Shown here: piece by piece, positions 22,998 through 34,211 of the stretch | Layout of the letters: each line of letters opens with the position of its first letter | Position numbering within the stretch: position 1 is the stretch's first letter | From: Dichomitus squalens LYAD-421 SS1 | Taxonomy: Eukaryota; Basidiomycota; Agaricomycetes; Polyporales; Polyporaceae | Direction: 5' to 3' | Assembly (NCBI RefSeq): GCF_000275845.1 | Contig: NW_006766927.1 | Span: 214,969 to 256,621 of the forward strand | DNA length: 41,653 nucleotides | Notes under the pieces: generated by a model | Told to the model about the DNA's origin: nothing | The model's database searches: none | The model's input: the letters and a program-made list of their open reading frames with translations, nothing else | Program-made: the position numbers and the translations under genes

Positions 22998-24379
22998 CCA
23001 GCTTCCATGGGTTCGTTGGAATATGTCGTGTGCGGGACGCGGATCCGTGGATGTTTGGCTTACGAGAGCTTGCATAATTTAGCTTATGTTGTATGAGGTA
23101 TGGGGTTCCATCCTATGTCCGACTTTTGGATGCTTCTGTTGTGTTCAGGCGCAGTGGCATTCGATTGTGGCGACGACGTCGCACTTGCAAAGCTCAAGAT
23201 GGCGCCGATCGGTCAAATGCCTTGCTCATCTCAGTGCACGCTTCTTTCGATGACATTGTGAACGAAATCTGTTGATGATGGCGAAGATGTTCCTTGTATA
23301 TGAATGAATTCTGCTGATGATCTCAAGGATACTCATGTCTGCGGAAAATGGATATGTCAACTGTCAACAATGTCGTGGAAAGCAATGGCATGAGCTCATA
23401 TGCCTGCAGGACCATGATATAGTACTCTACCGCACAAAATCACTCGTGTTTCAACGGTCGAAAAGTGTCCCGATACCAATCAATGCGTCACCTAACGGCC
23501 CCTGCTGAGCCATGTGTAGTCATCATGCAACAACCGAATGGATCCACCAGCACTGCTTGTACGAGGGACCGCCGTGCTGTCTGCGATGCCGGGCAACTGT
23601 GTGTCAAAAATTCTACGCTCAAACGTAAGACGGCGGCGTAACGCATAGGGTGGCTAGAACGGATACGCTACGGAAGCTTGCGAAACATCTGGAGTAGGTC
23701 GACTCGGCTATGTGTCAACTCACCGGAGAAGCCCCGATAGGGAATTTGCGTCCTGAGTATGGCTTCTACCTGTCCCCTTTAGGCTTGTTTGCGGCGGCGT
23801 GTGTAGCATGTGAGACCAGTCGATTCACCGGGCCTCACCGTAACTCCATGGGACACGAGGAGCAGAGTCACGAGGGAAGAGGAACTCGGAGGAACTCACA
23901 CCAAACTTCAGCCACTCAACGCAGACACCCTCCAGTGTTCTACGATCGGAGAGCGTTGGATTCAGTGAACTGGATGAGGTTCTGGATGCTCAAACGATCT
24001 CACATAGTACTGGAACCGCTCAGGAACTGAGAGCACCGGACGTGTCCTCAACTGTGTAGTAGAGCACGGAGATACATGAACTTGACTAACCGGAAGAGAT
24101 CAAACGCCCGTTTATTGCCCGATCTGGTTGTTTTCCTCGCGTGATCGAAGTCTGGAAAGGCCCCGCAAGAGATACCGCCGGCTTGTGTGTCGCTCGAGGC
24201 TGTGCCGGGCGCGACATGAGTGGACGAGGCCTACACATGATGGAGAGCGACACTGATGGGGGCGAATCCTAGTCGACCCTTGCGCACGGGGAGAAATCAG
24301 ACATCGTACGGACTAGTTACCAGGAGGGTCTGACCGGTGGCCAGTGAAACAACAGAACGGTGAGTTGACGCTGGACGCT
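22998..24379. other. gene-poor stretch
   Basis: No supported gene. Two frames without a start are open for 60-85 codons and end in stops (about 23840-24060 and 24092-24271). Such lengths occur by chance in this base composition, and no acceptor or homology supports them. Confidence 0.4.
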
Positions 24380-24965
24380 TCATCCGAACGTCACGCGCTT
24401 CATAGATTTGCTCCCATTGCAGTCTACAGGCTTTTCGCTGGACGCTGTGGTATCTTTTTGAGCGTCATGCCTGTCAGAAATTTTGTTCTTCTTGCGCAAT
24501 CTAGCCTTTTCTCTCTTAGTAGCTGCGTTTTTCGCAGCGACAGTATCCTTCGCGCGCTCCTGCGATCACAGCAAAGTCATCAGGATGGATGGCGTCTTTG
24601 TTGTATGCAGGTCAATCACATACCAGTCTTCCCTTTGCCTTCGCGGTGGATGCGTGGCCGTGATGTTCTGGGCCCACTCTGGCAGATGCCTGGTACACAT
24701 AAGCAGTCGCTTGAGTCGAATGTAGGAGAAACGATTGTTCCTGGGTCCGGCGGAGTGAACGGCTCACCTTCGCACGATGCATTCTGATCTTTGTCTGCGT
24801 CTTTTCCTCCACCACATTGGCAACACTTTTAGCTAGATCTATCGCAACATCCTATCAGGGGTACCGTGTGGTGAGGATTCTGCCCGAGAAGGGCGAGCGA
24901 TGACGCGAACGAGTCAGACTCACCTTGTCGTCAACATATACCTTTTGCTTTGGATATCTGGTCAT
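24380..24965 (-). CDS. small basic protein, 123 aa, four exons
   Basis: Exons on the minus strand: 24965-24924, 24851-24768, 24689-24624 and 24559-24380. All introns are phase 0, with GTGAGT/GTGAGC/GTATGT donors and YAG acceptors. Translation runs MTRYPKQKVYVDDK, DVAIDLAKSVANVVEEK, TQTKIRMHRAK, ... GRLERAKDTVAAKNAATK, REKARLRKKNKISDRHDAQ ... KRVTFG, then TGA. The protein is Lys/Arg-rich and mostly helical in appearance, without cysteines or membrane segments. It could be a small nuclear or nucleolar factor; that is inference. Consistent splice sites, uniform phase and helical composition support reality, but I recognise no family. An upstream ATG at 25128 (MRRKGPRGSIRAKAVQPP) could add an N-terminal exon, but no clean donor was found. 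Confidence 0.6.
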
Positions 24966-25840
24966 ATGCAGGGGTGTATTCGGTCTGCGGTGCTGTAACG
25001 TGCCTCAGAGTAGCTGGCTGCCTATGGACATCGTTGTTATGAGCTAGGCGAACACTGGAAAAAACATAGGTTTGCGGTGGCTGTACTGCCTTCGCACGAA
25101 TACTTCCACGTGGCCCCTTGCGCCGCATAGGCGCCCTCTTCCATCCCTCCTCTCACCAGTTCTCAAGCGGGGTTTCGCAGTCCTGTGTCCCGAAGCTTTC
25201 CATACTCTTCAGGATATCTGTGCTCCTATCCAAGTCTATGTATACCATGGTATGAATTCGTCCGGCCCTGACCGTGCTTGTTTGTAAACCCAGCCCCCGT
25301 TACTCGTCCAGCATCGTGCTCGCGCGTCGAGTTCCGACAAGCACCTTTTGCTGGAATCCCCAAATTGGTCGGACTGCACCTGAGCGACTACGAATGCGAT
25401 GCCATCAGAACCCCCTTTAGCATCAATCCCATCCGATCCCTCAGGGTGAGTCTCCGACCAGGACGTTACGTGTTCCGGTCGCACAAAGAGTCCTACCGTT
25501 CCTCTCTGTTTACTAACCGCGTGCCCCTGATAGGATTCCAAGATCTAGATCTAGTTCATGACTTCATCCCTACTTGTGACTGTGTGGCTAGATATGTTCA
25601 TGGTCGGAACAGTGCCATCCGTCCGGCTTGGCCGCGTTCAGCAGCAACAGAGCATCTAGTCTTCACGAAGAGATTCGCGCCAACAGTGAGCCGTTGAGCC
25701 GCTGAATGTTTCGCAAGGTATAAAGCATGCCTAGCTTGATGTCTGCCCTCCAACAAACCAGCGTTCGTCCCTCCTTCCAAAGTACTCACCTCTACACTCG
25801 ATACTCCTGAGCACTCCTCGCTTCACCTCATTCGTTCGAA
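24966..25840. other. intergenic between the two small spliced genes
   Basis: The stretch separates divergent genes and should contain both promoters. A plus-strand frame at 25278-25697 reads PFAGIPKLVGLHLSDYEC and includes a GTGAGT...TGATAG intron-like segment. No homology or consistent gene model emerged. Confidence 0.35.
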
Positions 25841-26364
25841 ATGTGCTACCTTCGCCAGTGCGTCTTTCACTTGTCAGCCATTTAGCCATTGAACTAATCG
25901 AAAAATCTCTACCTTCAGAATCTGTTACGTCTATGAGAGCTGTGGCCATGTATACCCTATGGCAAGTGTTGGACGTTACGGGCGTCGGTCTTCCATGTCT
26001 AACAGACGATGTCTATCTAGCCCGACCAACAGGTATTGAATGCATGCCCATCGGGGTGAGACCTGACTGAACAGTTTTTGCCGTCCAGATAACATGTGAC
26101 AGCCCGCGCTGTAAATTCAGCCCTACGCATCCGAAGAATTGTCACGGAGCGAGCTGCAAACAAACGTGCAAGCAATTGTGAGCCTCACCCATTTCTCTCT
26201 CAACGCCACGCCGCTCACGATCATTCTGATACGTGTAGCCGTCAACACCCGCAGCAGTATTGTAAGTATTCACTGTTCAACGTATCTCCAGTCATACCCA
26301 CAGGATATTGTTGACAGCACCTCAAATGGCCGGATTCTGCCCGGGTTGTGCTAAGAGTCGTTGA
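25841..26364 (+). CDS. 81-aa cysteine-rich protein, six exons
   Basis: Exons 25841-25857, 25919-25965, 26033-26055, 26089-26177, 26239-26261 and 26318-26364 join to 82 codons including TGA. All five introns use GT...AG. The protein has MCYLRQICYVYESCGHVYPM, then IECMP, ITCDSPRCKFSPTHPKNC, SCKQTCKQF, HPQQYSP and GFCPGCAKSR. Twelve cysteines plus the CGH and HP motifs suggest a zinc-binding or disulphide-rich fold. I recall similar short proteins (CGH...CDSxxCKFSxxHPxxC...PQQYxP...CPxC) in polypore genomes, where they are unnamed. There is no obvious secretion signal, so zinc binding in the cell seems likelier than secretion. This gene is invisible to simple open-frame scans because no exon exceeds 89 nt. 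Confidence 0.75.
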
Positions 26365-28052
26365 TGTATCGGGCACTTCGTACGACAGTGCATGGGATCA
26401 TTCTACTTTGTGCAATAAGAACTGTCTTGGACGATCATCATCACCTCTATCTTACTCAATAGCCTATTGATTCGGATTTGTTTCTACTTCTTTATCTGCA
26501 TCTTGTCCAATACCTCTCTTCTAATCACGAATGCTTGATACATGGCAGATCGCAGAGCTTCTTCCGCGGCCGCGCCGCACAACTCGAATTGTACTCAGAA
26601 GCGACAATCCTTACAATAGAACAGTCGTCTGGAAGTCCCGTCCATCTACATCTGAGACCGCACTGATTCTCGGCATCCTATGAGCGGAATGCTAAATCTT
26701 TTTCGAGAACAATGTGTCCATGACCCCCTAAAAGGTAGAGATCGAGGCTCCTATGTGGGCGCTTCTGATCTCTCGAAGGAATCGGAGTTTACAATGGCGA
26801 TCTCGGACAAGTGAGCATTCAATATTCAATCCTCCCAAGGGCCCTCGCGCGCATTCTTCCGCTGTGCTGATCCTGCTATCTCGGGGAAGGCAACCCTTGG
26901 CACTTCTTGATGCGCTCTCATGGAGTACTTTCCCCGCACAACGTACCCGATGTGGCTGTGGCCCTTGCAGGGCCCCAACCAACGTTGGAGACGAGAACAA
27001 CGCGAGTTCTCAACGGAAATGTTATGCATCAGCGTTGTGGGGCTTCTGCCCTTTGCTGAAGATATGAACTGAAAAGTGGCGCAAACAGCGCAGGAGCTAA
27101 GCACATTGAGTCATTGCGCACTGCCTCGGACGTCCTTGTCGATCGCATCGCATACGGTCTCACCGGCCACAATCACAGTGCTACCACAGTCTAGCCGAAA
27201 GTTGACCTCTCTCTTTCCTCTGTCAGAATCCTTCAGCTTCGGCAGACGGACGAGCACTAATCGGAGATACCAGCTCAGCTGATGGCGCTCACAGCGTTCC
27301 GCTGCGCCCGCCCTCAACTACATTTGATAGGAGTGCAACGGCAGGCAGATATCGATGGTCCCACGCACACTCGCCCTGAGCGCAAAAGTGGCTGCGCATG
27401 TTGAGCATTGGGCTGACGGCAGTGATGGCAAGCTGTTCTATAGCCAGGGCAGCGCCGCGGGCCCAAAGCTTTGGCGTAGAGCAGAGAACCCAAACTGCGC
27501 GATACAAGGCCGTCAGTCAATCACCGTTAGGGGCCATTGAATGACACACTGCCGGGTACGGAAGGGACCCTTCGACTCCGACCGTCATGCCATATGCCTG
27601 AGGATGACGGCATCGAGCTTCGGGACTGGTGGGTCGCAACACTGAAGGTCGTACATACCTTCGTGTCATATCTGTGCCTGCTGCGTGAGGGCCTTGGAAG
27701 TCTCCAAATCCTGTGTTAGAAGAACGTTTACCGAGAGAAGTCGGATGGGTTCCTTGCGCGTGCCGAGCATTCATAGGAACGGGCTCACTTTTGACTACAA
27801 GACTCGTCTTATTTGTCATTGGCTTCTATCTTGCGCTCTACAGTGACAGGATGATGCTAGACCATAGGCGTCTTCGGTCAGAGGCTGGAACCATCATTGT
27901 CAAGAATAAGAGTACTTTGTATAAGTGGCTTTCACAAGCCTCCATCCCAGACTTCTTGCCAGCGGCTAGCGCAGTCGATGACTAGCGCTACGCGATTCTC
28001 AGTGGATCAAATGCAGATGAAGGCATAACGATATTTCCTCGCCGCATGTGTA
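26365..28052. other. gene-poor stretch
   Basis: Many short frames on both strands and no recognisable domain. On the minus strand, 27500-27820 contains intron-like GTATGT...CTCAG and GTGATT...GCGCAG segments between open pieces. A spliced but unrecognised gene or relic is possible there. Nothing was called. Confidence 0.35.
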
Positions 28053-28274
28053 CTACTCCTCCGGGCCCCCAGCCTCGTTCTCCGTGAGAATGCCTTCGGT
28101 GTTCCAGATTATACCCGGATCGCACCACGTCTTCAGCCGCTGAGCCGTTTTAGACACTCGTGTCTGCGCAGGCGAGGTCCTGGCCTGTAGAATGAGAGGC
28201 AGAAGAGAGTGAGCACAACACGTAGTCAATAACACGTCGAACACAGCCGGCACAGTTCTTTTGATACCATTCAT
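28053..28274 (-). pseudogene. possible terminal exons of an unrecognised gene
   Basis: Two segments, 28274-28236 and 28184-28053, join in phase 0 across a GTGTTA...TACAG intron. They read MNGIKRTVPAVFD then ARTSPAQTRVSKTAQRLKTW, then CDPGIIWNTEGILTENE, and end in TAG. The LK-W-DP-G-I-W pattern is reminiscent of the end of FAD-linked oxidases, but the resemblance is weak. No convincing upstream exons were found on the minus strand up to 29800. This is either a relic or a very short gene. Confidence 0.25.
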
Positions 28275-28329
28275 GTCAGGGATACTAGGAGTGCGCCGCT
28301 CACGCGCTCAACTCCGGACACTGAGCACT

Positions 28330-28369
28330 CAGCAATGCGGGCACTCATACGTGAGTGCCCGCATCGCTG
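28330..28369. repeat. perfect-stem hairpin
   Basis: ATGCGGGCACTCA (28335-28347) is followed after TACG by its exact complement (28352-28364). The stem extends across one A/C mismatch by CAGC/GCTG. The 40-nt sequence would form a very stable GC-rich hairpin with a four-base loop. No flanking target duplication or further inverted repeat was seen. Confidence 0.6.
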
Positions 28370-28379
28370 ACATCTTACT

Positions 28380-30080
28380 GAGATATTATGCTATGACAAC
28401 ACAAGTAATGGCGGGTGTTAGACGGGTTAAATGGCAGGCAAAGAGGTTCGGAGACTGTTGCAGATAGGCGCGTGGTGCTTTGTCTGCAGCAGGCGCCGAG
28501 CATATTAGACCAAGCCTACAAAACAGATCGAAGCACGATGTCTCATCCCGCCTCAATACGAGTGCACTGCCCGCGTTCATTAGATTTCTCGAATCCTGGT
28601 AGGGTTTTGTCAGAATGTGCGTGTCTTCTCAAGTAATAGCCTCCCGGAGAGAAGAGTTACCGAATCAAGCGCTCATGACCACCAAGATATGACAGGGATG
28701 AAGGGGAACACCCTGCTGTCGAAGTTTGAGTGCCCAGCGAGAGTGAACATCCCGCTGGCTCTCCGTATAGCGCTTCTGTGCTACAACAACGAGTGATGCA
28801 AGAGCGAAATGTTGGATGCGCTCGGCTTCCGCTTACGTGCGGAGAGCTCGCGTCTCGATGATGGGGACTTCATCGATCTAGGGGCCCTGCGCTCCACGAA
28901 ACCGCGCAACAGGGAAGAGAGGGTTCCGGGCAATGAAGGGCTACCAAGTACGAGTGTCCTAGTCAGCGCCCAGATTGCGAACAGATGATCAAGTGAAGGA
29001 TTGAAGATGAGAACTTAGATGGATTCGCGCTCACCGCATTCTCGTAGAAGGTAAGCGGCTTCTAATCTAACCTCCGACTTCTTGAGACCTGCGCGAGTAC
29101 AATATGTCAGCACTGCGCGACGCTAATCTGGCATAAGGAGAACACGCATGATACAGCGAAGCGAGCACCTAGCTTCAGTCAGCTGCGAATCCTCAATGGC
29201 GCACAGCCTCCAAAGATGATCGTATCGCGAAGCACTTCCATCCTGTCAATGCATGCGAATGCGATAAGCTGCGGGGGGGAGGATGGAGAGTACCGATCTC
29301 CTTCTGCGCTCGCACAGCTCTACACGGGGCATGCGTTCCCCTGTCTTGCTGACCACGTACACAACGGTCCTCCCTCCCCGCATCCGAAGGGCGGCGTTTG
29401 GCATCCCCTCTGCGCGTAGCGGCCGGGGAACTCGGTGGCCTCGACCACAGCCGCCTCGGAGATGGCGGGCTTGGATGACAGGCTTGGACGATTCAGGCCA
29501 AGATGACGTTACGCACGAAAGGGAAACCGGACGCAAATGAGTGGTGCTGCATGAGCAGGTCACGGGTACTGTTGTGCACAGCCCGGCTCGGAGAAGTGTT
29601 CCATTGGCACCACAGAGGGAAATTTCAAGCACTCTCGATCTACGACAACCATGTCTCATCTAAACGCGAACCAAGATGCACCGGAAAATCATGCAAAGTA
29701 CCTGAACCTGAGAGGGACGTCAGTGATGCGACTCAAACGCGCATGGTCATGCAAAATAGTTACTGGCTTTCGGTCAACTCGGGACACTTAGGGAGAGACC
29801 TCCAATATGCATGTCCAGATGGGTACCAGAAGTCGAAGGCGTGATCATCGAGGGTAAATACGTAGCTGATCGTGGATGGGCTCCTGATACATGGTGGATG
29901 GAAGAAACCGGGATACAGGCGCCAAAATATTTTGTGGCAGCAGTGTGGGAAGCGCTAATTGTACTGTTTTCCATACCATTGCGTGATCGCGTGCCGTACG
30001 TCCGCTTCAGAGTAACACAGGTCGTGCAAGTTTCATCCAGACATCCTACACAATTGTATACGTATGTCAACGTCAACGGC
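28380..30080. other. gene-poor stretch
   Basis: Overlapping frames on both strands reach 137 codons (for example minus 29659-29246), but none shows a domain or coherent splice pattern. A minus-strand acceptor-like CGCAG and GTGAGC donor around 29030-29080 may be exon relics. Nothing was called. Confidence 0.35.
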
Positions 30081-31195
30081 CTAATAGTTGTCTGCGCGAG
30101 TAGCTCCCCTCAGCCTCTCCATCACCTTTTCCCGGTCCACGTCGTCAGCATTCGTCGAATGCGACAACTCCTCGTAGTTATCCGTGTCACTGATCGTCCT
30201 CATTGCCTTGTTCCTGACCGACAGCGCCGCATCAGTGCCCAGCTGGATCCTCAACGGCGGATCCGGCAGGGACGCGATCGTCATGATTGCCAGCGCAGCT
30301 TTGTGCGGGTCGCCGATGAATGGTGCAGCGTTCTGCGTCAAAGCGCGGAACTTGACGGACGGGGAATCCGGCCGGTCGTACTGGGGGGGCATGGGCAGCG
30401 TTAGCATGGAGGTGCCGCCCCATACTGTGCGAAAACCGCCGGGCTGGATGATGATGCCGCGGATGTTCCACTCTGGCGGCATCTCCTTGGTGAATGCTTC
30501 GGTAAACCCTTCGAGTGCTACATGTCGGCAGGGTCAAGGGGTGTAAATGCGATTCAGTGTGAGCAGGACAAACCGAATTTTCCGGCGTTGTAGAAGGCCC
30601 GCGTGGCGTTTCCGATGTATCCACCGACTGAGCTAATATTGAGGATGCGGCCTCCATGACCTGGCGGGTTCATATCGCGCAAAAGTGGAATGGCCTGCCA
30701 ATGATAGATGCATACGGATGACACCTAGTTCGACAACAATTGTGACAAACCTCCTTCGTGACGTGTACCGCTCCCCAAAAGAGGGTTTCAACAATCCTCC
30801 TGGCGTCGCGCTCTGGAGTCCCTTCGATCTCGCTCTGGATCCCATATCCGGCATTGTTGACTACAACGTCCAGGCGCCGGAACTGGTCCTTCGTAGCCTT
30901 GAATGCAGCCTTGATCTGCTCTTCATCTGTGACGTCAAGAGGAACTACAAGTAGTTGTGAGAGAGGATACCGCTGTGACAGTTCAGAGAGCGTTTCTGGT
31001 CTGCGCGTAGTTGCGACTGCACGCTCCCCGGAGGCGAGAACGGCCTCTAGAAGGGCCCTCCCAAGCCCTTGGTTGCTACCTGTAACTGAATAAGATACCG
31101 CTGTGTCAGCACCCTGGATGCAAAGGTCTACGTGTGCTGCACTTACTAAACCAGACACGGGAGTTGCTTATGTCGTGCGGTGTCGTAGAAGACAT
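30081..31195 (-). CDS. short-chain dehydrogenase/reductase (classical SDR)
   Basis: Four exons (31195-31147, 31085-30751, 30694-30574, 30517-30081) encode 313 aa. The Rossmann-fold motif TGSNQGLG is at residues 18-25, LDVTD near 66-70 and NNAG at 93-96. The active site is S150 (NISSVGG), Y163 and K167 (YNAGK). The Ser-Tyr spacing of 13 is standard. ATTRRPE after beta-2 has arginines that often select NADP(H). The C-terminal third (IIIQPGGFRT, DPHKAALAI, RIQLGTDA) matches fungal SDRs that reduce or oxidise ketones and alcohols of secondary or lipid metabolism. The substrate cannot be told. All motifs are present and the frame is intact. The donors of introns 2 and 3 are the less common GTTTGT. 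Confidence 0.9.
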
Positions 31196-31758
31196 CTCAA
31201 AGGATAGGGAATGATTCGTGCAGAGTCCAACTCTTTTTGACTCTGCTTTTGTAGTCTGATGCCTGACGGAGGACTATATTCCGACCGGAGTTGGCAAACA
31301 GGGTCCAACATGTGCGGCAGGCACTCGCCCGAGACAGCCGTGTTACAGGTCCCGTATATGCAATGCTATCTTCATGGTCGCACTGGTGAGGTAAGACATT
31401 CCGCTCTCGATTGAATGCTGCTCGCCCGATCGGCATTTGTGAAGCAAGCCTAGTACAATATCGCTGAAGCAATGTCTGTGAGTCATAAAGGCCCCTCAAG
31501 TGCGACAAGTGGACTTCGGGACGTGCCGTTCCTCACATCAGGGACGAGCGTCATCAGACCATTGTAGCAACAACCTGAGGCATAACAGTCACAGACCTTA
31601 GAAGAACGAGATTGAAGTACTCACTACAATGTGAAAGACTCTAGAGCAAACTGTCTCATACTAGCATGCGCATGGTACAGGACAAGTTCAATCGGGCGCT
31701 ATACCAGTCTATTTGTACACGGGACGACCAAACAGTGATATATGGCGTCTATCCAGAA
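31196..31758. other. intergenic, divergent from the SDR gene
   Basis: This contains the SDR promoter and sequence distal to the conserved microprotein promoter. No gene or repeat was recognised. Confidence 0.45.
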
Positions 31759-32131
31759 CTCGGCTCTTGACCGCCATTGTCGGCCTCGTCCTCTAGCTTC
31801 ATTGGCTCGCTTCAGGCTGGGATGCGTCTGTGGGCGAGCGGTATCTAGGAAACGGTCTTCCCTGTGCTGTTTAATGTGTGCTGGTGTTGATCTAAGCTCA
31901 GGAACTTTCCGGGAATGGGAATCTCTTGTGTGCGCACGCGCTCGAGGCTTGTCGATTGGCACTTCACCTCCATGCACATCACTGCAGGTTCGCTAATGGT
32001 AGCAATCCGCTAGGATCTGACTGGTATATAACGAGGACTTGGATTCCGGCAGTCTTCCAGCGACCTCATCACACCCAGAGATTTTCCAGTCTATCAGACT
32101 TCGCTATACAACCAACCATCATCCGTCCACG
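31759..32131 (+). promoter_or_regulatory. promoter of microprotein copy B
   Basis: The blocks match copy A in order: CTCGGCTCTTGACC at 31759, TTCATTGGCT, GTCTGTGGGCGA, GGGAATC, CTTGTGTGCGCAC (31925-31937), CTAATGG and CTGGTATATAACG (32021-32033). The TATA is about 106 nt from the ATG. The proximal leader also shares TCCAGCGAC and TTCCAG blocks. Confidence 0.65.
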
Positions 32132-32344
32132 ATGTCTTACTCCACCATCTCTCCCGCCTACACTTTCTACTCCTCTGCGCCATCCGGCCCGAACGCATTT
32201 GCGCTCTTTTCAGCCACCCAGTCGCCGCGCGACACATACACCATGTACGAGGATGCCAGCCAGGCGCTTCGTCCTTCGAACGGGCACGCCGCCGCCCAGC
32301 GCAAGATGGTCAAGTCCGGCCTGAAGAAGCTCTTTGGGCTATGA
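32132..32344 (+). CDS. 70-aa microprotein, copy B
   Basis: Intronless gene starting MSYSTISPAYTFYSS and ending KSGLKKLFGL, TGA. It is paralogous to 4473-4682 (minus strand), with one extra residue in a variable Ala/Gln/Lys stretch before the invariant tail. Shared cores are PNAFALF and SPRDTY. Substitutions such as D/E, N/T and A/G are conservative. The in-frame sequence extends upstream without an ATG until well before the TATA element, so the chosen start is set by the paralogue. No family is recognised. The basic C-terminal helix could bind membrane, nucleic acid or a partner; this is speculative. Downstream sequence differs from copy A. Confidence 0.75.
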   Translation: MSYSTISPAYTFYSSAPSGPNAFALFSATQSPRDTYTMYEDASQALRPSNGHAAAQRKMVKSGLKKLFGL

Positions 32345-34211
32345 GCGCATCGCGCTTCGAGTTTGTTCCCTTGCGAACACTCCCTCCACCTCTATGCTGG
32401 CCGCTCCTCCCCGCCGTCAGCTCCGGGACTTGCGCCCGCACACTCTGCACGACGAAGCTGGAGCCCTCCCGCCGCCGAGACCGATATCGGCTTGGCGCGA
32501 TCCATCGTCGAACGCCCGCCGTCAAACCTGCTCTGAGCGGGTTGGCAGCCTCTCCGAGAGATCCTGATGGATATGGAGAGCAAATACCGTCGCGTCAGAC
32601 GGACCTACATACGGACCTATCTGGGACCATGGGACTTTCGCCTGTACCTATCTTGTACATGTATTGGCGTAGACTGGTCTACTTCATCTTGTGCCGATGT
32701 GATGATGATGCTGGTTGAATTCAGAGTCATCTGTCTATGGGATCCGCACGATACACCAAGCGCAAGCAATAAACTCAGTAACAAGCCCGACAGTTGAGCT
32801 ACATGCGAGGCTTGTAACGTCGGGTCGGGTGCTAGCCAATCTCATCTACTTATATGTCGTCATTCAGAAAGGCTACACGGCGTTCGTGTATTCCAAGCAC
32901 ACCTTAGTGAACCTATTCTATGGTGCCAATCTGGTGCTACGGACATTCAGGTCCAGACAACTCCAAGTCTTGTCGGATGTAGCCCAATACTTGACTGCCC
33001 TAGACACCCGCCGACCGCACTGACCAGCCAACGCCCCGATCTAGCCTACGACCTCATCCGCCACTACACATGAGTAAAAAGGTGCTCAGGAGCCATGAGC
33101 ACAAAAAACATCCCTGAGGTGTAGCACATGGCTTGACATTACGAGCATGTAGGGTGTTACATCAAGAATCCGTCAAAAATATAAAGAGCATGACAGGAAG
33201 ACAGCCGATAGAGATGGCGCCCCCTATACCAGATACAATCGCAAGAGGAACGAGCACGTACAACGGTGTCGTTCTCGCAGCACACGGGACTGGAGGAGTG
33301 GGCGAACCCAACAACGGGACCTGCAGCAATGTGGGATTTTGATGACACGTCTCATTTGAGGCTGCTTGCTGCTTCAGATGAGACTAGTTTGGGCGTGGTG
33401 TTACGCGCACGCCATCTAGCGGCGAAAATGTCCTGCCCGCCGGACAATGCTGAGAGCCGGCAGTGCACCTCAACTGTTGGACGAGCATGTCAGCAAGTCC
33501 CTGGTGGAGGTACATTTGCTGCCGTGTGTAATGCATGGAATGCAATCCCCATTTGGATCTAACCTGGTCACCTGGAAACTGGGGGAGACGAAGTTTAGCT
33601 CGGATGCGCTGTGGCAGGCACAGAAAGCAGTTGTTCGCTCACTCTGGAGAGCCGGCGGCAGAAGGCGGGACCGGTGCGCTGTGGGGACGTTCGCACCGGT
33701 ACGATACGCAGGCAGTCGGTTGTCTTCGTCTCTTCTGCCGTAGGGGGGACACGCGTTCGTAAGTAGCCCTGCTGACCTCCGCTAAATGTTGGGCTAAAAG
33801 TGCCGAAATGAGTGTTCGCACACGTGGAATCTACTGGGTAATACCAGCGTGCATGTATAAGTGAGAGGTAGAGATATAAGGATACATTGCGATGAGACTG
33901 GTTGGGGAGCAGTGGTATAAGTTAGGTATCAAGCGAGATAACAAGTCATCCGGAGAAACCACGTAGCAATATACATAGGTGTTAGTGGAGATCATCTGAA
34001 CTTATGAACCCTGTGCGTGCGCGTCGACGAAAGCAAAACAGACAGCAATATATGATACACCAAGATAACTCCCAAATCATTAGCATCTCAGTCCTTCGGT
34101 CGTCGCCCACTCAACCCGCGCCCATCCTCTTCACCAAAGAAGACCACAAGGACAGTCATGTCATCCCTAATACATCGCACACCCGTAAGCAGTAGCAAAC
34201 GCTATAGTCTG
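32345..34211. other. gene-poor stretch with one possible membrane exon
   Basis: The first part is the 3' flank of microprotein B and the last 200 bp is the 3' flank of the PP2C gene. On the minus strand, 33162-33329 follows an acceptor-like TTGCTGCAG. It reads through LYVLVPLAIVSGIGGAISIG to a TGA, a strongly hydrophobic end that could be a terminal membrane exon. No matching upstream exon was found. Confidence 0.35.

Noticed and set aside
23840..24271. Spliced gene from two open frames ending in stops
   Set aside because: Frame lengths are within chance for this composition, and no acceptor/donor pair or homology links them.
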